Assembly: GCA_947478455.1 (NCBI GenBank) | Contig: CANJWR010000017.1 | Coordinates: 1 to 40,881 of the forward strand | DNA: 40,881 nt | From: Beijerinckiaceae bacterium | Lineage (GTDB): Bacteria; Pseudomonadota; Alphaproteobacteria; Rhizobiales; Beijerinckiaceae | Direction of reading: 5' to 3' | Shown: positions 15,701 to 24,274 of the stretch, in pieces | Numbering within the stretch: position 1 is the stretch's first letter | Layout: the number at the start of each line of letters is the position of its first letter | Notes under the pieces: generated by a model | Databases searched by the model: none | Told to the model about the DNA's origin: nothing | Seen by the model: the letters and a program-made list of their open reading frames with translations, nothing else | Translations under genes and position numbers: made by a program

Positions 15701-17872
15701 TCAAGCGTCCTTTTTGCGTACAACCAATGCGTCGAGCATCACGCCGCCGCTCTGGCGCAACAGGAACGGATTGATGTCGATGGAATCAATCCGGTCGCCA
15801 GCGTCACATACCAGATGCGAAAGGCCGATGAGCGCCTGCACAAGCGCCGCGCGATCCAGCGCGGGGCGTCCGCGATAGCCTGCGATGATCTTCGACACGC
15901 GCGTGTGGTCGATCAGCGCATTGGCGCGCGCTTCATCAAGCGGCGGCGCGGCCAGCGCCACGTCGCGCACGAGTTCGAGATCGACGCCGCCGGCGCCGAA
16001 CAGGATCGTCGGTCCCATCTCGGGATCATGCGATGCGCCCAGCACCAGTTCGAGCCCGCCGCTCACCATTTCGGCGATCAGCACGCCGTCCAGATGCGGC
16101 TTGCCCGGAAGTCCCGCCACCGCAGCGGAAATCCTGCGGAAAGCCGCGCGCAGATCGTCGGCGTTCTTGACGCCCACGATGACGCCGCCCACATCGGATT
16201 TGTGCGGCACGGCGGCGCTGACGAGTTTCGCCACAACCGGGAAACCGATGCGCGTGGCCGCCGCAACCGCCTCGTCCTCGGTCGTCGCAAGTTCCTCGCG
16301 CGGAGCCGGTACGCCATAGGCGCGCAGCAGTTCCTTTGAACGCACTTCGTCGAGCGTCGCAGGACCGGCAAGCTTCATATAGCTGTCGAGCAACGCAACG
16401 CCTTTTGAAGACGGCGCAGGCAGGGCAGGGGTCTTGGTGTTGATGCGCTCTGCATAGGCGATAACGCTCGCTACGCACCGAAGCGATTTCTCGACTTCCT
16501 GCAGGAACGCCAGATTGGGCAGGTCGGCCCGCAGCGCGCGGCTGTAATCGTTGACCCCATGAGAAATCATCGTCACGAACGCGACCGGCTTGCCGTATTT
16601 CGGCACGATGTCGTTGACGGCGCGCAGATTGGCTTCCTTGCGTTCGGAGCCCGGCCCGCGCGGCAATTCTTCCTGCAATAGCAGAATGTCGATTTCAGGA
16701 TCGACCAGCAGCGCCTCGACGCTCTTTACATAGGCGGCGGGATTGGTGAGCCCCGTAAAGCCCGTGTCGAGCGGATTGCCGATGATGGTGCCGACGCCGA
16801 GAAACTCCGATAGCCGCTTGAACGTCGCATCGCTAAGAGAGCGATAGTCGAGACCGTTCATGGCTGCGCCATCGAGCAGCAGGCCGCGCATGCCGCCGGA
16901 GAATGTAATTGAGCCCAGACGGCTCCCCGAGGGCAGCGGCGAATGGGTGAGAAACTCCACAGCTTCGACCATGTCGTCGAGATTGCGCACGCGCAGCGCG
17001 CCAGCTTCGCCCGCAATGGCGTCGAAAGCTTCCATCGATCCCGCAAGCGCGCCCGTATGCGCGGCCGCCGCCTCGCGGCCCTTGTCGGATGCGCCGAGCT
17101 TCATGATCACGACCGGCTTGCCGGCGGCGCGCGCGGTGCGCAGCGCGTTCAGAAAAGCTTCTGAATCATGTACGGATTCCACATAACAGGCGATCACCTT
17201 TACATGATCGACCTGCGCGAAATAGGTGATGTAGTCGGCAGTGGTCAGGCCCGTCTCGTTGCCGGTCGTCACCAGCGCGGCCGTGTCGATGCCGCGCTCT
17301 TCAAGCGTGCGCTTGATGGCCATCACGATGCCGCCCGACTGGCCGAACACCGCCACCGGACCAACCGTGAATCGATGTGGACGATCGTCCGTCATCGAGA
17401 AGAACGTCGCCGCCGCGTTAAAATTGCCAAGGCAGTTCGGCCCCGAAACTGCCAGCCCGGTTTCCTCGATGGCCGCACGCAGCTTCGCGCCTAACACCTT
17501 GCCTTCGGCATCGGGCGATTCCTCGAAGCCGGAACTCATCACGGTTGCGCTGCGCGCGCCTTTCGCGGCTGCTTCGCGCAGCATGTCCGGCACATGTTTC
17601 GCGGGCGCCAGAACGATCAGATGATCCGGCGGCTCGGGCAGTTCGTCGAAGCTGCGATAGCAGCGCTCGTCCCAAACCGTGTCGCGCGTCGGATTGAACG
17701 GATAGATCTTACCCGGATAATTGTAGCGCTTGAGATTGCGCCAGACGCGCTGCGCCCAATTGCCGGGCTTGTCGGTTGCGCCGATGATGACCACATTTCG
17801 GGGATTGAGCAGCGCCTCGACCTTCGCGACCACATCGGCGCCCGCGCCGGTCTTTCCCTGCATGCTGCCCAT
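15701..17872 (-). CDS. ADP-forming acyl-CoA synthetase (acetate--CoA ligase family, fused alpha/beta)
   Basis: 723-aa fused NDP-forming acyl-CoA synthetase. Order of domains: CoA-binding Rossmann domain (~15-140; NVVIIGATDKPGNWAQRV), the succinyl-CoA-synthetase-like flavodoxin domains with SGPNCLGN (143-150) and VAVFGQSGGIVMAI (174-187), the phosphohistidine His272 in AAAAHTGALAG, then a C-terminal ATP-grasp domain (~495-720) with PHKSDVGGVIVGV and ILFGAGGVDLELVRD. All residues for acid + ATP + CoA to acyl-CoA + ADP + phosphate seem present. Related proteins also include protein acetyltransferases, but no GNAT domain is attached here. It starts 15 bp after the permease stop, so it is surely cotranscribed with the binding protein and permease, and likely activates the imported acid. 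Confidence 0.9.
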   Translation of the reverse strand: MGSMQGKTGAGADVVAKVEALLNPRNVVIIGATDKPGNWAQRVWRNLKRYNYPGKIYPFNPTRDTVWDERCYRSFDELPEPPDHLIVLAPAKHVPDMLREAAAKGARSATVMSSGFEESPDAEGKVLGAKLRAAIEETGLAVSGPNCLGNFNAAATFFSMTDDRPHRFTVGPVAVFGQSGGIVMAIKRTLEERGIDTAALVTTGNETGLTTADYITYFAQVDHVKVIACYVESVHDSEAFLNALRTARAAGKPVVIMKLGASDKGREAAAAHTGALAGSMEAFDAIAGEAGALRVRNLDDMVEAVEFLTHSPLPSGSRLGSITFSGGMRGLLLDGAAMNGLDYRSLSDATFKRLSEFLGVGTIIGNPLDTGFTGLTNPAAYVKSVEALLVDPEIDILLLQEELPRGPGSERKEANLRAVNDIVPKYGKPVAFVTMISHGVNDYSRALRADLPNLAFLQEVEKSLRCVASVIAYAERINTKTPALPAPSSKGVALLDSYMKLAGPATLDEVRSKELLRAYGVPAPREELATTEDEAVAAATRIGFPVVAKLVSAAVPHKSDVGGVIVGVKNADDLRAAFRRISAAVAGLPGKPHLDGVLIAEMVSGGLELVLGASHDPEMGPTILFGAGGVDLELVRDVALAAPPLDEARANALIDHTRVSKIIAGYRGRPALDRAALVQALIGLSHLVCDAGDRIDSIDINPFLLRQSGGVMLDALVVRKKDA

Positions 17873-17887
17873 TCCCCGATAGTCTCC

Positions 17888-19651
17888 TTATGCCTGTCCG
17901 TAAGTGCCTGCGCCCGAGCGCTTGGCGACGAAATAGAACGCCAGCGCGATGGCCGTCATCAGCAGACTCCAAAGGAGTCCGAGCGCCGCAAGTTCCGGTC
18001 CCTGTCCGTTGCCCCACAGGTCGAACATCGCCACAGCCATCGTCTGCGAACTCGGGCCCGACAGCAGAACCGGCAGCGACAGCGCGCGCGTCGACAGCAG
18101 GAACACGAACAGCCAGCCGGCGATCAATGATGGGGCGAGCAGCGGCAGCACGATTCGTCGGAAGCCTATCAATGGAGTCGCGCCGGAAATAGCCGCAACT
18201 TCTTCAAGTTCGCGATGCACTTGCAGCATGCCCGCAAAGCTGTACCGCACCCCATATGGCATGTAGTTGATGGTGAAGGCCCAGACGATGATCCAGATCG
18301 TGCCGTAGAGGCCCAGCGGCGTGTTCAGGAAGAACTGCATGACGCCAACGCCCAGCACGATACCCGGAAACACCAGTGGCGTCGTGGCAAGCTGGTCGAG
18401 CAGTTTCGCGCCCGCCGCCTTGCGCACAGTCAGCCACGCGGTGAGAGAGGCGATCAACATGACGGCGGTCGCCGTCACGATGGCGATGATGAACGTGTTG
18501 CCGAGCAGGGTGATATAACGCGACGACGACAGCACGCGTCCGTAGTTGATCAGCGACACGAGCGGCAACGCCGACATGCGGAACGTCTGGTAGAACGGTA
18601 GCAGCGACGCCCAGACAAGGATCAGCACCGGCAGGATGATCAGCAGGAAGAAATAGAACGCCAGCGCGAAACCGCCCAGATAGCGCCATGGTCCCAGATC
18701 GAACAGGTTGGGACGGAAGCTCTTGCCGGTGATTGTGGCGAACTTCTCGGCGTTCTTGGTCATCTTGCCGTAGTAGTAAAGCAACACCGCCACCACAACG
18801 AGCAACAGCACCGACAGCGCGCTCGCCGAACCCAGATCGGGCGGCATCGTGCGGTGCATCAGGTCGTAAATGTCAGTCGTCAGCACGTGCACGCGCGCCG
18901 GCAAACCGACCAGCGCCGGAACCTCGAACGCCTCGACCGAACGAATGAACACCAGCATGGCCAGTGCCAGAATCGAAGGCAGCGACAACCGCAGCGTAAT
19001 ACGACGAATGATGTTGAACGTACCGGCGCCGCTCATCTTGGCGGCTTCTTCCAGCTCCGGATTGAAATTGCGCAGTGTTGCGCCGAGCAACAGGAACACG
19101 AGCGGCGACCACAGCAGACCTTCGATCAGGATCATGCCGCCGAGGCCGTAGACGTTGATCAGGACGCCCGTATCGCCAGTGAGGTCGCGATACAATGTAT
19201 TGATCGGGCCTGAACGCGCGAGCAGCAGCAGCCATGCGCTGGTGTAGAGCACGTAGGGCGTGCCAAGCGACAGAATCGTCGAGAAATACGCGAGCGGTTT
19301 GAACGGCGTATTCGTGCGCTCCACCAGCCAGGCAATCACCCCGCCCAGCACAAGCGCAAAAATAGCGCTGCCGATGGCGAAGGCGAAGGAATTAAACACG
19401 CTCGCGCCAAATCCGCGCTGCGACGTAATGGTTGCAAAACGCTCCAGCGTCCACCGCCGCGCGCCACCCGGCAGATCGACCGAAACAGCGCCCGTGAGCA
19501 GGAAGATCAGCGGCGGCAGAACCAGAATGGCCAGAATGATTCCGATGACGATCGAGAAATAGGCCTTCTCGCCGCGCACACGAAACAGCCGTCCGATCAG
19601 CCCCTTTTGCGGCGAATTGCCGTCGCCGGCTGTCGCGAGATTTGAGGACAT
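17888..19651 (-). CDS. ABC transporter permease, fused two-module FbpB type
   Basis: 587-aa inner-membrane protein with about 12 helices in two homologous halves, as in ferric iron (FbpB/SfuB), thiamine or phosphonate importers. Both coupling loops are present: EEAAKMSGAGTFNIIRRI (first half) and EEVAAISGATPLIGFRRI (second half). It lies 12 bp downstream of the binding-protein gene and 15 bp upstream of the acyl-CoA synthetase gene. No ATPase gene is present in this unit. A clear paralogue lies at 38087-39832: both share ERTNTPFK, FIRS(V/I)E(A/S)FEVPAL(V/L)GLP and TVTGK/TITGK-type segments. The ligand is unknown, and the operon context favours an organic acid over iron. Confidence 0.92.
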   Translation of the reverse strand: MSSNLATAGDGNSPQKGLIGRLFRVRGEKAYFSIVIGIILAILVLPPLIFLLTGAVSVDLPGGARRWTLERFATITSQRGFGASVFNSFAFAIGSAIFALVLGGVIAWLVERTNTPFKPLAYFSTILSLGTPYVLYTSAWLLLLARSGPINTLYRDLTGDTGVLINVYGLGGMILIEGLLWSPLVFLLLGATLRNFNPELEEAAKMSGAGTFNIIRRITLRLSLPSILALAMLVFIRSVEAFEVPALVGLPARVHVLTTDIYDLMHRTMPPDLGSASALSVLLLVVVAVLLYYYGKMTKNAEKFATITGKSFRPNLFDLGPWRYLGGFALAFYFFLLIILPVLILVWASLLPFYQTFRMSALPLVSLINYGRVLSSSRYITLLGNTFIIAIVTATAVMLIASLTAWLTVRKAAGAKLLDQLATTPLVFPGIVLGVGVMQFFLNTPLGLYGTIWIIVWAFTINYMPYGVRYSFAGMLQVHRELEEVAAISGATPLIGFRRIVLPLLAPSLIAGWLFVFLLSTRALSLPVLLSGPSSQTMAVAMFDLWGNGQGPELAALGLLWSLLMTAIALAFYFVAKRSGAGTYGQA

Positions 19652-19663
19652 GTTTCGCTGACC

Positions 19664-20707
19664 CTAGTTGAAATATTGTTTGAAGATGTCCGTCCACGCG
19701 GGCATCGATTCCTGCACCTGCTCGGGCGTCATGTAGATGGCGCGGAAATTCTTGCCGTCAGGGCGAAGGGAAGGGTCGCGCGGCGGCACGGCCGGATCGA
19801 CCGGCATGTAGTCAGCGTCGCGATACAGCTTTTGGCCTTCCTCGGACGCGAGGAATTCCACGAGCAACTTGGCGGCGTTGGGGTGCGGCGCCTCTTTCAT
19901 GATCGACAGAACCGACAGCACCGCCAGCGAGGGGTTCATGGGAATCCACGCCGCCGGGGCGCCCTGCTGTGCGCTGATCACTGCGTGGTTGTTGAAGATT
20001 TCAAGGGCGATCGGATATTCGCCGGCAATCACCTGATCGAGCACCTGACGCGCCGCAACCTTGAGACCTGCAACATCCTGTTTGGCCAGCGCCTTGATAT
20101 ATTCGAGGCCTTTTTCCTGACCGAGTTCGGCCAACACGAGGCCGATGAATCCCGGACCGGCCGAGGTGGATGAACTCGAGTTCCACGCCATCTTGCCTTT
20201 CCACTTCGGGTCAAGCAGGTCGTTCCAGTTTTTCGGCTCGGTTCCCTTTGGAACAAGGCTGGTGTTGAACCCTGGCGTCAGAACGTAAAGATTGGTGGCG
20301 ATCCAGTAGCCGTCTTTGTCGATGTATTGCGGGCCGAAGCGCCGGGCGGATTCAGGCACCCATTGCAGCACAAGCCCTTCTTTCTTCAGAACCGGGGTCA
20401 CCGTCGTCCCGTCGAACACGTCGACCATCGTGCGGCCGGCCTTGGATTCATTCACGATGCGCAATGCGACCTGGTTGGAATCGGCGCGAAGATAATTCGC
20501 CTTGATCCCGTATTTCTTCTCGAATGCGTCTGCCGCAGGGCGCGCGAACTGATTGATGATTTGCGTCGTGTACCAGGTGACGCTCCCTTCCTTACGCGCT
20601 GCTTCAATCAGTGCAGCGTCCTGCGCGGAGGATGGGTCTATTGCCATCAGGCTTGCAAGAGCCAGCGATGCCCCAATGATTTTCCGCAGTTTCGGATGAA
20701 GCTTCAT
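19664..20707 (-). CDS. ABC transporter extracellular solute-binding protein (Fe3+/organic-acid type)
   Basis: 347-aa periplasmic binding protein. The ATG of MKLHPKLRKIIGASLALA is preceded by GGGAAGG at good spacing; a longer open frame upstream lacks a site. A signal peptide runs to about SSAQDAA. The type-2 periplasmic-binding fold is clear: EAARKEGSVTWYTTQI (~35-50), AFEKKYGIKANYLRADSNQ, MVDVFDGTTV, and the hinge phrase NWNDLLDPKWKGKMAW (~165-180), typical of the FbpA/PotD-like family. Tyrosine pairs that bind iron in FbpA are not obvious near the C terminus, so a ferric role is uncertain. It is the first gene of a unit with permease and acyl-CoA synthetase. Confidence 0.9.
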   Translation of the reverse strand: MKLHPKLRKIIGASLALASLMAIDPSSAQDAALIEAARKEGSVTWYTTQIINQFARPAADAFEKKYGIKANYLRADSNQVALRIVNESKAGRTMVDVFDGTTVTPVLKKEGLVLQWVPESARRFGPQYIDKDGYWIATNLYVLTPGFNTSLVPKGTEPKNWNDLLDPKWKGKMAWNSSSSTSAGPGFIGLVLAELGQEKGLEYIKALAKQDVAGLKVAARQVLDQVIAGEYPIALEIFNNHAVISAQQGAPAAWIPMNPSLAVLSVLSIMKEAPHPNAAKLLVEFLASEEGQKLYRDADYMPVDPAVPPRDPSLRPDGKNFRAIYMTPEQVQESMPAWTDIFKQYFN

Positions 20708-20777
20708 CGTCTGGCCTTCCCTTGTCAGCGTTCTGCGTAACCGGATGCGGCTGTTGCCGCCGCTGGCCGGCATGGTT

Positions 20778-20802
20778 GGCCCCGCGCGATGCGCGCGGGG
20801 CC
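20778..20802. terminator. GC-rich hairpin after hydratase/lyase gene
   Basis: An 11-bp perfect stem GGCCCCGCGCG / CGCGCGGGGCC with an ATG loop lies 21 bp past the crotonase stop at 20824 and ~70 bp before the binding-protein start at 20707. It probably separates the two transcription units or reduces readthrough between them; no long T-tract follows. Confidence 0.65.
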
Positions 20803-20823
20803 AGTCTTGCAATCTGCGAGCGA

Positions 20824-21660
20824 TCAGGCTCCTTCGCGCTTGAATTCACCGAGGCCAGGCTTGAAGACCTTGTCGTCGAGGAACATCTTCATCGCCTTGG
20901 CGCGGCCCTTCTCGGGGTCATTCAGCTTCAGCGCGTCGCTCTTGACGTTCAGATAGTCGAGAGCCTGATCCTTCGACATGCGGCGAACCGTGCGCACGCA
21001 TTCCTTGGTGTACTTCACGGCGGCCGGGCTCTTGGCTTCGAGCTTGCGGGCGAGCTTCATCGTCTCTTCGCGCAGCTGCTCAAGCGGAACCGACTTGTTG
21101 ACGAACTTCATCGCAGCCGCTTCCGTGCCGCTGAACTGGTCGCCGGTCACCGAATAGTAGATGGCGTCGCGATAGCCGAGAACTTCCGTCACCGCCCAGG
21201 CGACGAGCCCGCCCGGGATGATGCCCCAGTTCACTTCCGACAGACCGAACGTCGCATTGTCGGCCGCAACGGCGAAATCGCATGCGATGACAGGCGTAAA
21301 ACCGCCGCCGAAGCAATAGCCGTGAACCATCGCGATGGTGGCCTTGGGGAACGACGACAGACGATCCCAGCGCCAGGTGTGGGCGGCGCGGCGGGCGCGC
21401 ACGCGGGCCTTCGGATCGTCTTCGGTGCCACGGAAATACAGCTTGAGATCCTGACCGGCGCAGAAGTTGCCGCCGGCGCCGGTGATCACGACGACGCGCG
21501 TCTGGTCGTCCATTTCAGCCCAGTCGAGCGCTTCGCACATGTCCATGTGCAACTGCGGCGACATGGCGTTACGCTTCTCGGGGCGGTTCAGAATGATGAA
21601 CGTCACGCCACCATCGCGTTCGATCTTTACGTTTTCCAGCGTGATAATGTCGTCAGCCAT
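20824..21660 (-). CDS. ech: p-Hydroxycinnamoyl/feruloyl-CoA hydratase-lyase-like crotonase
   Basis: 278-aa crotonase whose sequence matches feruloyl-CoA hydratase/lyase (HCHL/Ech) better than general enoyl-CoA hydratases. The shared run includes FIILNRPEKRNAMSPQL (21-37), GQDLKLYF (69-76, Tyr75), MVHGYCFGGGFTPVIACD (111-128), FGLSEVNWGIIPGG (138-151, Glu142) and the late helix DYLNVKSDAL (235-244, Tyr236). In HCHL of Pseudomonas the equivalents Tyr75, Glu143 and Tyr239 hold and act on the 4-hydroxyphenyl ring, and all three have counterparts here. The usual reaction converts feruloyl- or coumaroyl-CoA to vanillin or 4-hydroxybenzaldehyde plus acetyl-CoA. No feruloyl-CoA ligase of the AMP-forming type or vanillin dehydrogenase is near; the ADP-forming synthetase could supply the CoA ester. 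The start has GGAGGAAAC just upstream. Confidence 0.85.
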   Translation of the reverse strand: MADDIITLENVKIERDGGVTFIILNRPEKRNAMSPQLHMDMCEALDWAEMDDQTRVVVITGAGGNFCAGQDLKLYFRGTEDDPKARVRARRAAHTWRWDRLSSFPKATIAMVHGYCFGGGFTPVIACDFAVAADNATFGLSEVNWGIIPGGLVAWAVTEVLGYRDAIYYSVTGDQFSGTEAAAMKFVNKSVPLEQLREETMKLARKLEAKSPAAVKYTKECVRTVRRMSKDQALDYLNVKSDALKLNDPEKGRAKAMKMFLDDKVFKPGLGEFKREGA

Positions 21661-21811
21661 GTTTCCTCCAAAAGGATTTGTTGGGATTTCGGGTTGTGAT
21701 TCCACCGCAGCCCCGAGGGCCGCGAAAGCGTCCGGACGAATGAAACATTCCTGCACCAATGGGTCAATAGACGAAAGCCCAATGAGGCCAGCGGCGTGAG
21801 GCCGCGCGGAG

Positions 21812-22861
21812 CTACTTCTCGTAGCCGAGCGCCTTCTTGGTGCGCTCCACGACGGCCTGATCGACGGTGAAGATTTTCTGCACCAGCGCCTGCAATTCGG
21901 CGCCGTTCAGCGAATCCACGTCGAGATTGAGCTTCTTTGCCTCCGCGAGGAGCTCGGAGTCCTTCATGGCCGCCGCAAAAGCCGTCCGCACGGCTTCAAC
22001 GCGATCCTTGGGCACATCGGGCCCCATCATGTAGGGGCGGCCGAAAATTTCCTGGCTGTAATAGAGCTCCATGATCTGCCGCTGTTCGGGCGTAGTGGCG
22101 AAATCGATGGTTTTCGGAACGCCCCCCTTGTTGAGATCGGGATGGCCGGGGATATTTTCCTGCGCCAGAACCTTGACGGTCCCGTCCTTGAACCATTGCG
22201 ACCGCACCGCCAGCACGCTCGACCAGCCTGCGCCGCAAATGCCTTGAACCTCATTCTTGTCCACAGCCAGCATCACTTCGCGATTGCCCGAATAGCCGGA
22301 GACGAGCTTGAACTTCGTGCCCAGCACATTGTTGAGCAGAGTCGGGAATTCACGCGTCGAGGCGGCGTCGGAACTCGCGCCCAGAATGACCTGCTTGTCC
22401 TTTGCCTCCGCGAAGGTCTTCACCTCGGCGTCGGCGCGCAACACGCAAACGTAGGTGTCGCTGTTGGCGCTGCCGATCCAGTTGATCTTCGTCACGTCCA
22501 TCTTGATCTTGGTGCGATCGCCGAGGATCGGGTCCATGATGACCGCAGGATGGACTGCGCCGATGAACGTTCCGTCCTGCAGGGCTATGGTGCCCACGTG
22601 ATTGGCGGCTGCGCCGCCGCCCGCGCCCGGCATGTTCTGCGGCACGACATTCGGATTGCCCGGAATATGCTTGCCGATGTGGCGCGCGACCAGCCGCCCG
22701 TAAGTGTCGAAGCCGCCGCCGGCTGCCGAGCCGATGACCACGTAAACCGTCTTGCCCTTATAGAACTGGGCTATCTGCTCCTGAGCGACTGCAGCGCCTG
22801 CAGTCAGGCCTGCGGCGGCAAGGACCGCGAGGGTGCGCAAGGTGGTTGAAACGGCTTTCAT
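21812..22861 (-). CDS. Bug/TctC-family tripartite tricarboxylate transporter substrate-binding protein
   Basis: 349-aa periplasmic receptor with a signal peptide ending GAAVAQEQ. The ATG of MKAVSTTLRTLAV has GGGAGGAG upstream. Family marks are VYVVIGSAAGGGFDTYGRL, PQNMPGAGGGAAANHVGT and KINWIGSANSD. In the loop where many Bug proteins read PGG it has AAGGG, and it is only moderately similar to the paralogue at 4282-5301. No TctA/TctB gene is nearby. Position between the amidohydrolase and hydratase-lyase genes suggests the same substrate class, such as an aromatic or branched acid (inference). A small GCGGC/GCCGC hairpin follows the stop. Confidence 0.9.
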   Translation of the reverse strand: MKAVSTTLRTLAVLAAAGLTAGAAVAQEQIAQFYKGKTVYVVIGSAAGGGFDTYGRLVARHIGKHIPGNPNVVPQNMPGAGGGAAANHVGTIALQDGTFIGAVHPAVIMDPILGDRTKIKMDVTKINWIGSANSDTYVCVLRADAEVKTFAEAKDKQVILGASSDAASTREFPTLLNNVLGTKFKLVSGYSGNREVMLAVDKNEVQGICGAGWSSVLAVRSQWFKDGTVKVLAQENIPGHPDLNKGGVPKTIDFATTPEQRQIMELYYSQEIFGRPYMMGPDVPKDRVEAVRTAFAAAMKDSELLAEAKKLNLDVDSLNGAELQALVQKIFTVDQAVVERTKKALGYEK

Positions 22862-22932
22862 GGCAAACTCCTCCCGAGAATTCATTCTATTTGGACGACG
22901 CGCCGGCAAAATGGCAAGGGCGCTAAACATCA

Positions 22933-22960
22933 AGAGCCCGCCTCCTGCGAGACGGGCTCT
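22933..22960 (-). terminator. Hairpin terminator after amidohydrolase gene
   Basis: Stem AGAGCCCG / CGGGCTCT (8 bp), extended inward by CTC/GAG after a single mismatch, with a CTGC loop. It lies 21 bp past the amidohydrolase stop and before the TTT binding-protein start. On the minus strand a TGTTT stretch follows about 9 bases after the stem. Confidence 0.7.
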
Positions 22961-22981
22961 CTTTACAGGCAGTCGTTTCGA

Positions 22982-24223
22982 TCAGACGGCGGAGAGATTG
23001 CCGTACTTGATGAGATTGGCCTTCTGGGCCTCGTTGCGCGGCGGCAGTTTGAACAGGTGCGCGGCGGTGCCGCCCAGAATGTTGTGCTTCGCCTTTTCCG
23101 ACAGGAACGGCAGATCGTAGATCGTCGAGGGAAGATCGAAGTCCCAGTGCGGATAGTCGGAAGCATAAAGCAGCTGCGTTTCCGCATTCATCATGCGGAA
23201 CGTGGTCTGCAGCGCTTCCATGTCCTGAATTTCCATCGGCTGCGTCGAGTAATACATGTCGCGCATATAGTCCGACGGCTTTTTCTTCAGAAGCGGACAT
23301 TCCGACGGACGCAGCATGTATTCGTGGTCGAGCCGCTGCATCAGGAACGGAATCCACGAAAGGCCGGCTTCGATCCACAGAACCGGCAGTTTGGGGAAAC
23401 GTTCGCCCATGCCGTTGATGACCCAGTTCGTGCAATGCAGGATGTTGTAGAAGCTGAAGCCCAGCGCATGTACCGAGATGAAGCGGTTGCAGCTCTTGAA
23501 CACTGGCTCGCCCCAGTTGGGGCCCGAGTGGAACGCGAGACTGAGTCCGCGCTCTTCGATCGCCCGATAGACCTTCATCAGCGCATTGTCGTGCACAGCC
23601 ATATTGGAGCGCACGGTCGTCACCATGAAGCCCGTGACATGCTTGCAGTCGCCGAACCGTTCAACGTGGCGCAGCGATTCATCTGGATCGCTGAAAGGCA
23701 GCGACAGCATGGAATAAAGGCGACCGCCCGCTTCCGGCAGCACTTTCTCGGTGAGCCAGCGATTATAGGCCCAGCAGAGGTCGGATTCGAGCTCCTTCTG
23801 CGGATGCAGCCCAATGCTCAGCATGCCGGTGGGAAACATACAGGAATAATCCACGCCCATCGCGTCCATCCAGCGTTCGCCCAGCTGCACGTCACGCTGG
23901 CGGCCAGGTTCGGTCTTTTCGGACGAACGCAGCGGATAGCGTGTGACGCGCCCGCCCATGTCCTGATAGCCGACGCCGCCGGGCGTGATGGAGTGACGCG
24001 ATTTGGAGCGGCCGGACATGAGAATCTGCCGGTAAACGTCGTTCTCCATGAAGGGCAGGATATCGCCCATATTCTCTGTTTCGTAGTGGTGCGCGTCGCA
24101 ATCGACGATCAACATCCGCTTGTAGTCGCGCGCTTTCGCCTGTTCGGACGCATGGGCGAGCAGTTTTGTCGTATTCAGTTCCTCGACGGTGACGCGGCGA
24201 CCGCGGTCAGCAATAAGGTCCAT
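22982..24223 (-). CDS. Metal-dependent amidohydrolase (ACMSD-like, amidohydrolase-2 family)
   Basis: 413-aa TIM-barrel enzyme. Metal site: DCDAHHYE (41-48, with His45 or Asp43/His45 as first ligands), FHSG with His232, a second His in SVHALGF (His252), and the catalytic Asp356 in YASDYPHWDFD (His359 nearby). This resembles the ACMSD/LigW/2-pyrone hydrolase type of decarboxylases and hydrolases acting on aromatic acids. The insertion ~60-125 is long and polar, with LGERWMDAMGVDYSCMFPTG. AGGGAGA precedes the ATG. The gene lies 51 bp downstream of the Lys/Ala-rich protein gene and is likely cotranscribed with it and the Rieske ferredoxin. The substrate cannot be told. Confidence 0.88.
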   Translation of the reverse strand: MDLIADRGRRVTVEELNTTKLLAHASEQAKARDYKRMLIVDCDAHHYETENMGDILPFMENDVYRQILMSGRSKSRHSITPGGVGYQDMGGRVTRYPLRSSEKTEPGRQRDVQLGERWMDAMGVDYSCMFPTGMLSIGLHPQKELESDLCWAYNRWLTEKVLPEAGGRLYSMLSLPFSDPDESLRHVERFGDCKHVTGFMVTTVRSNMAVHDNALMKVYRAIEERGLSLAFHSGPNWGEPVFKSCNRFISVHALGFSFYNILHCTNWVINGMGERFPKLPVLWIEAGLSWIPFLMQRLDHEYMLRPSECPLLKKKPSDYMRDMYYSTQPMEIQDMEALQTTFRMMNAETQLLYASDYPHWDFDLPSTIYDLPFLSEKAKHNILGGTAAHLFKLPPRNEAQKANLIKYGNLSAV

Positions 24224-24274
24224 CTGTGTCTCCCTTTCGTTCGGCGAAAGATCGCCTCAATTGTTGTGCGGGCT

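Noticed and set aside
19664-20707. Ferric iron role for the ABC binding protein
   Set aside because: The fold fits the FbpA group, but the Tyr pair for iron is not evident and the operon holds CoA-linked enzymes, so an iron label was not given.
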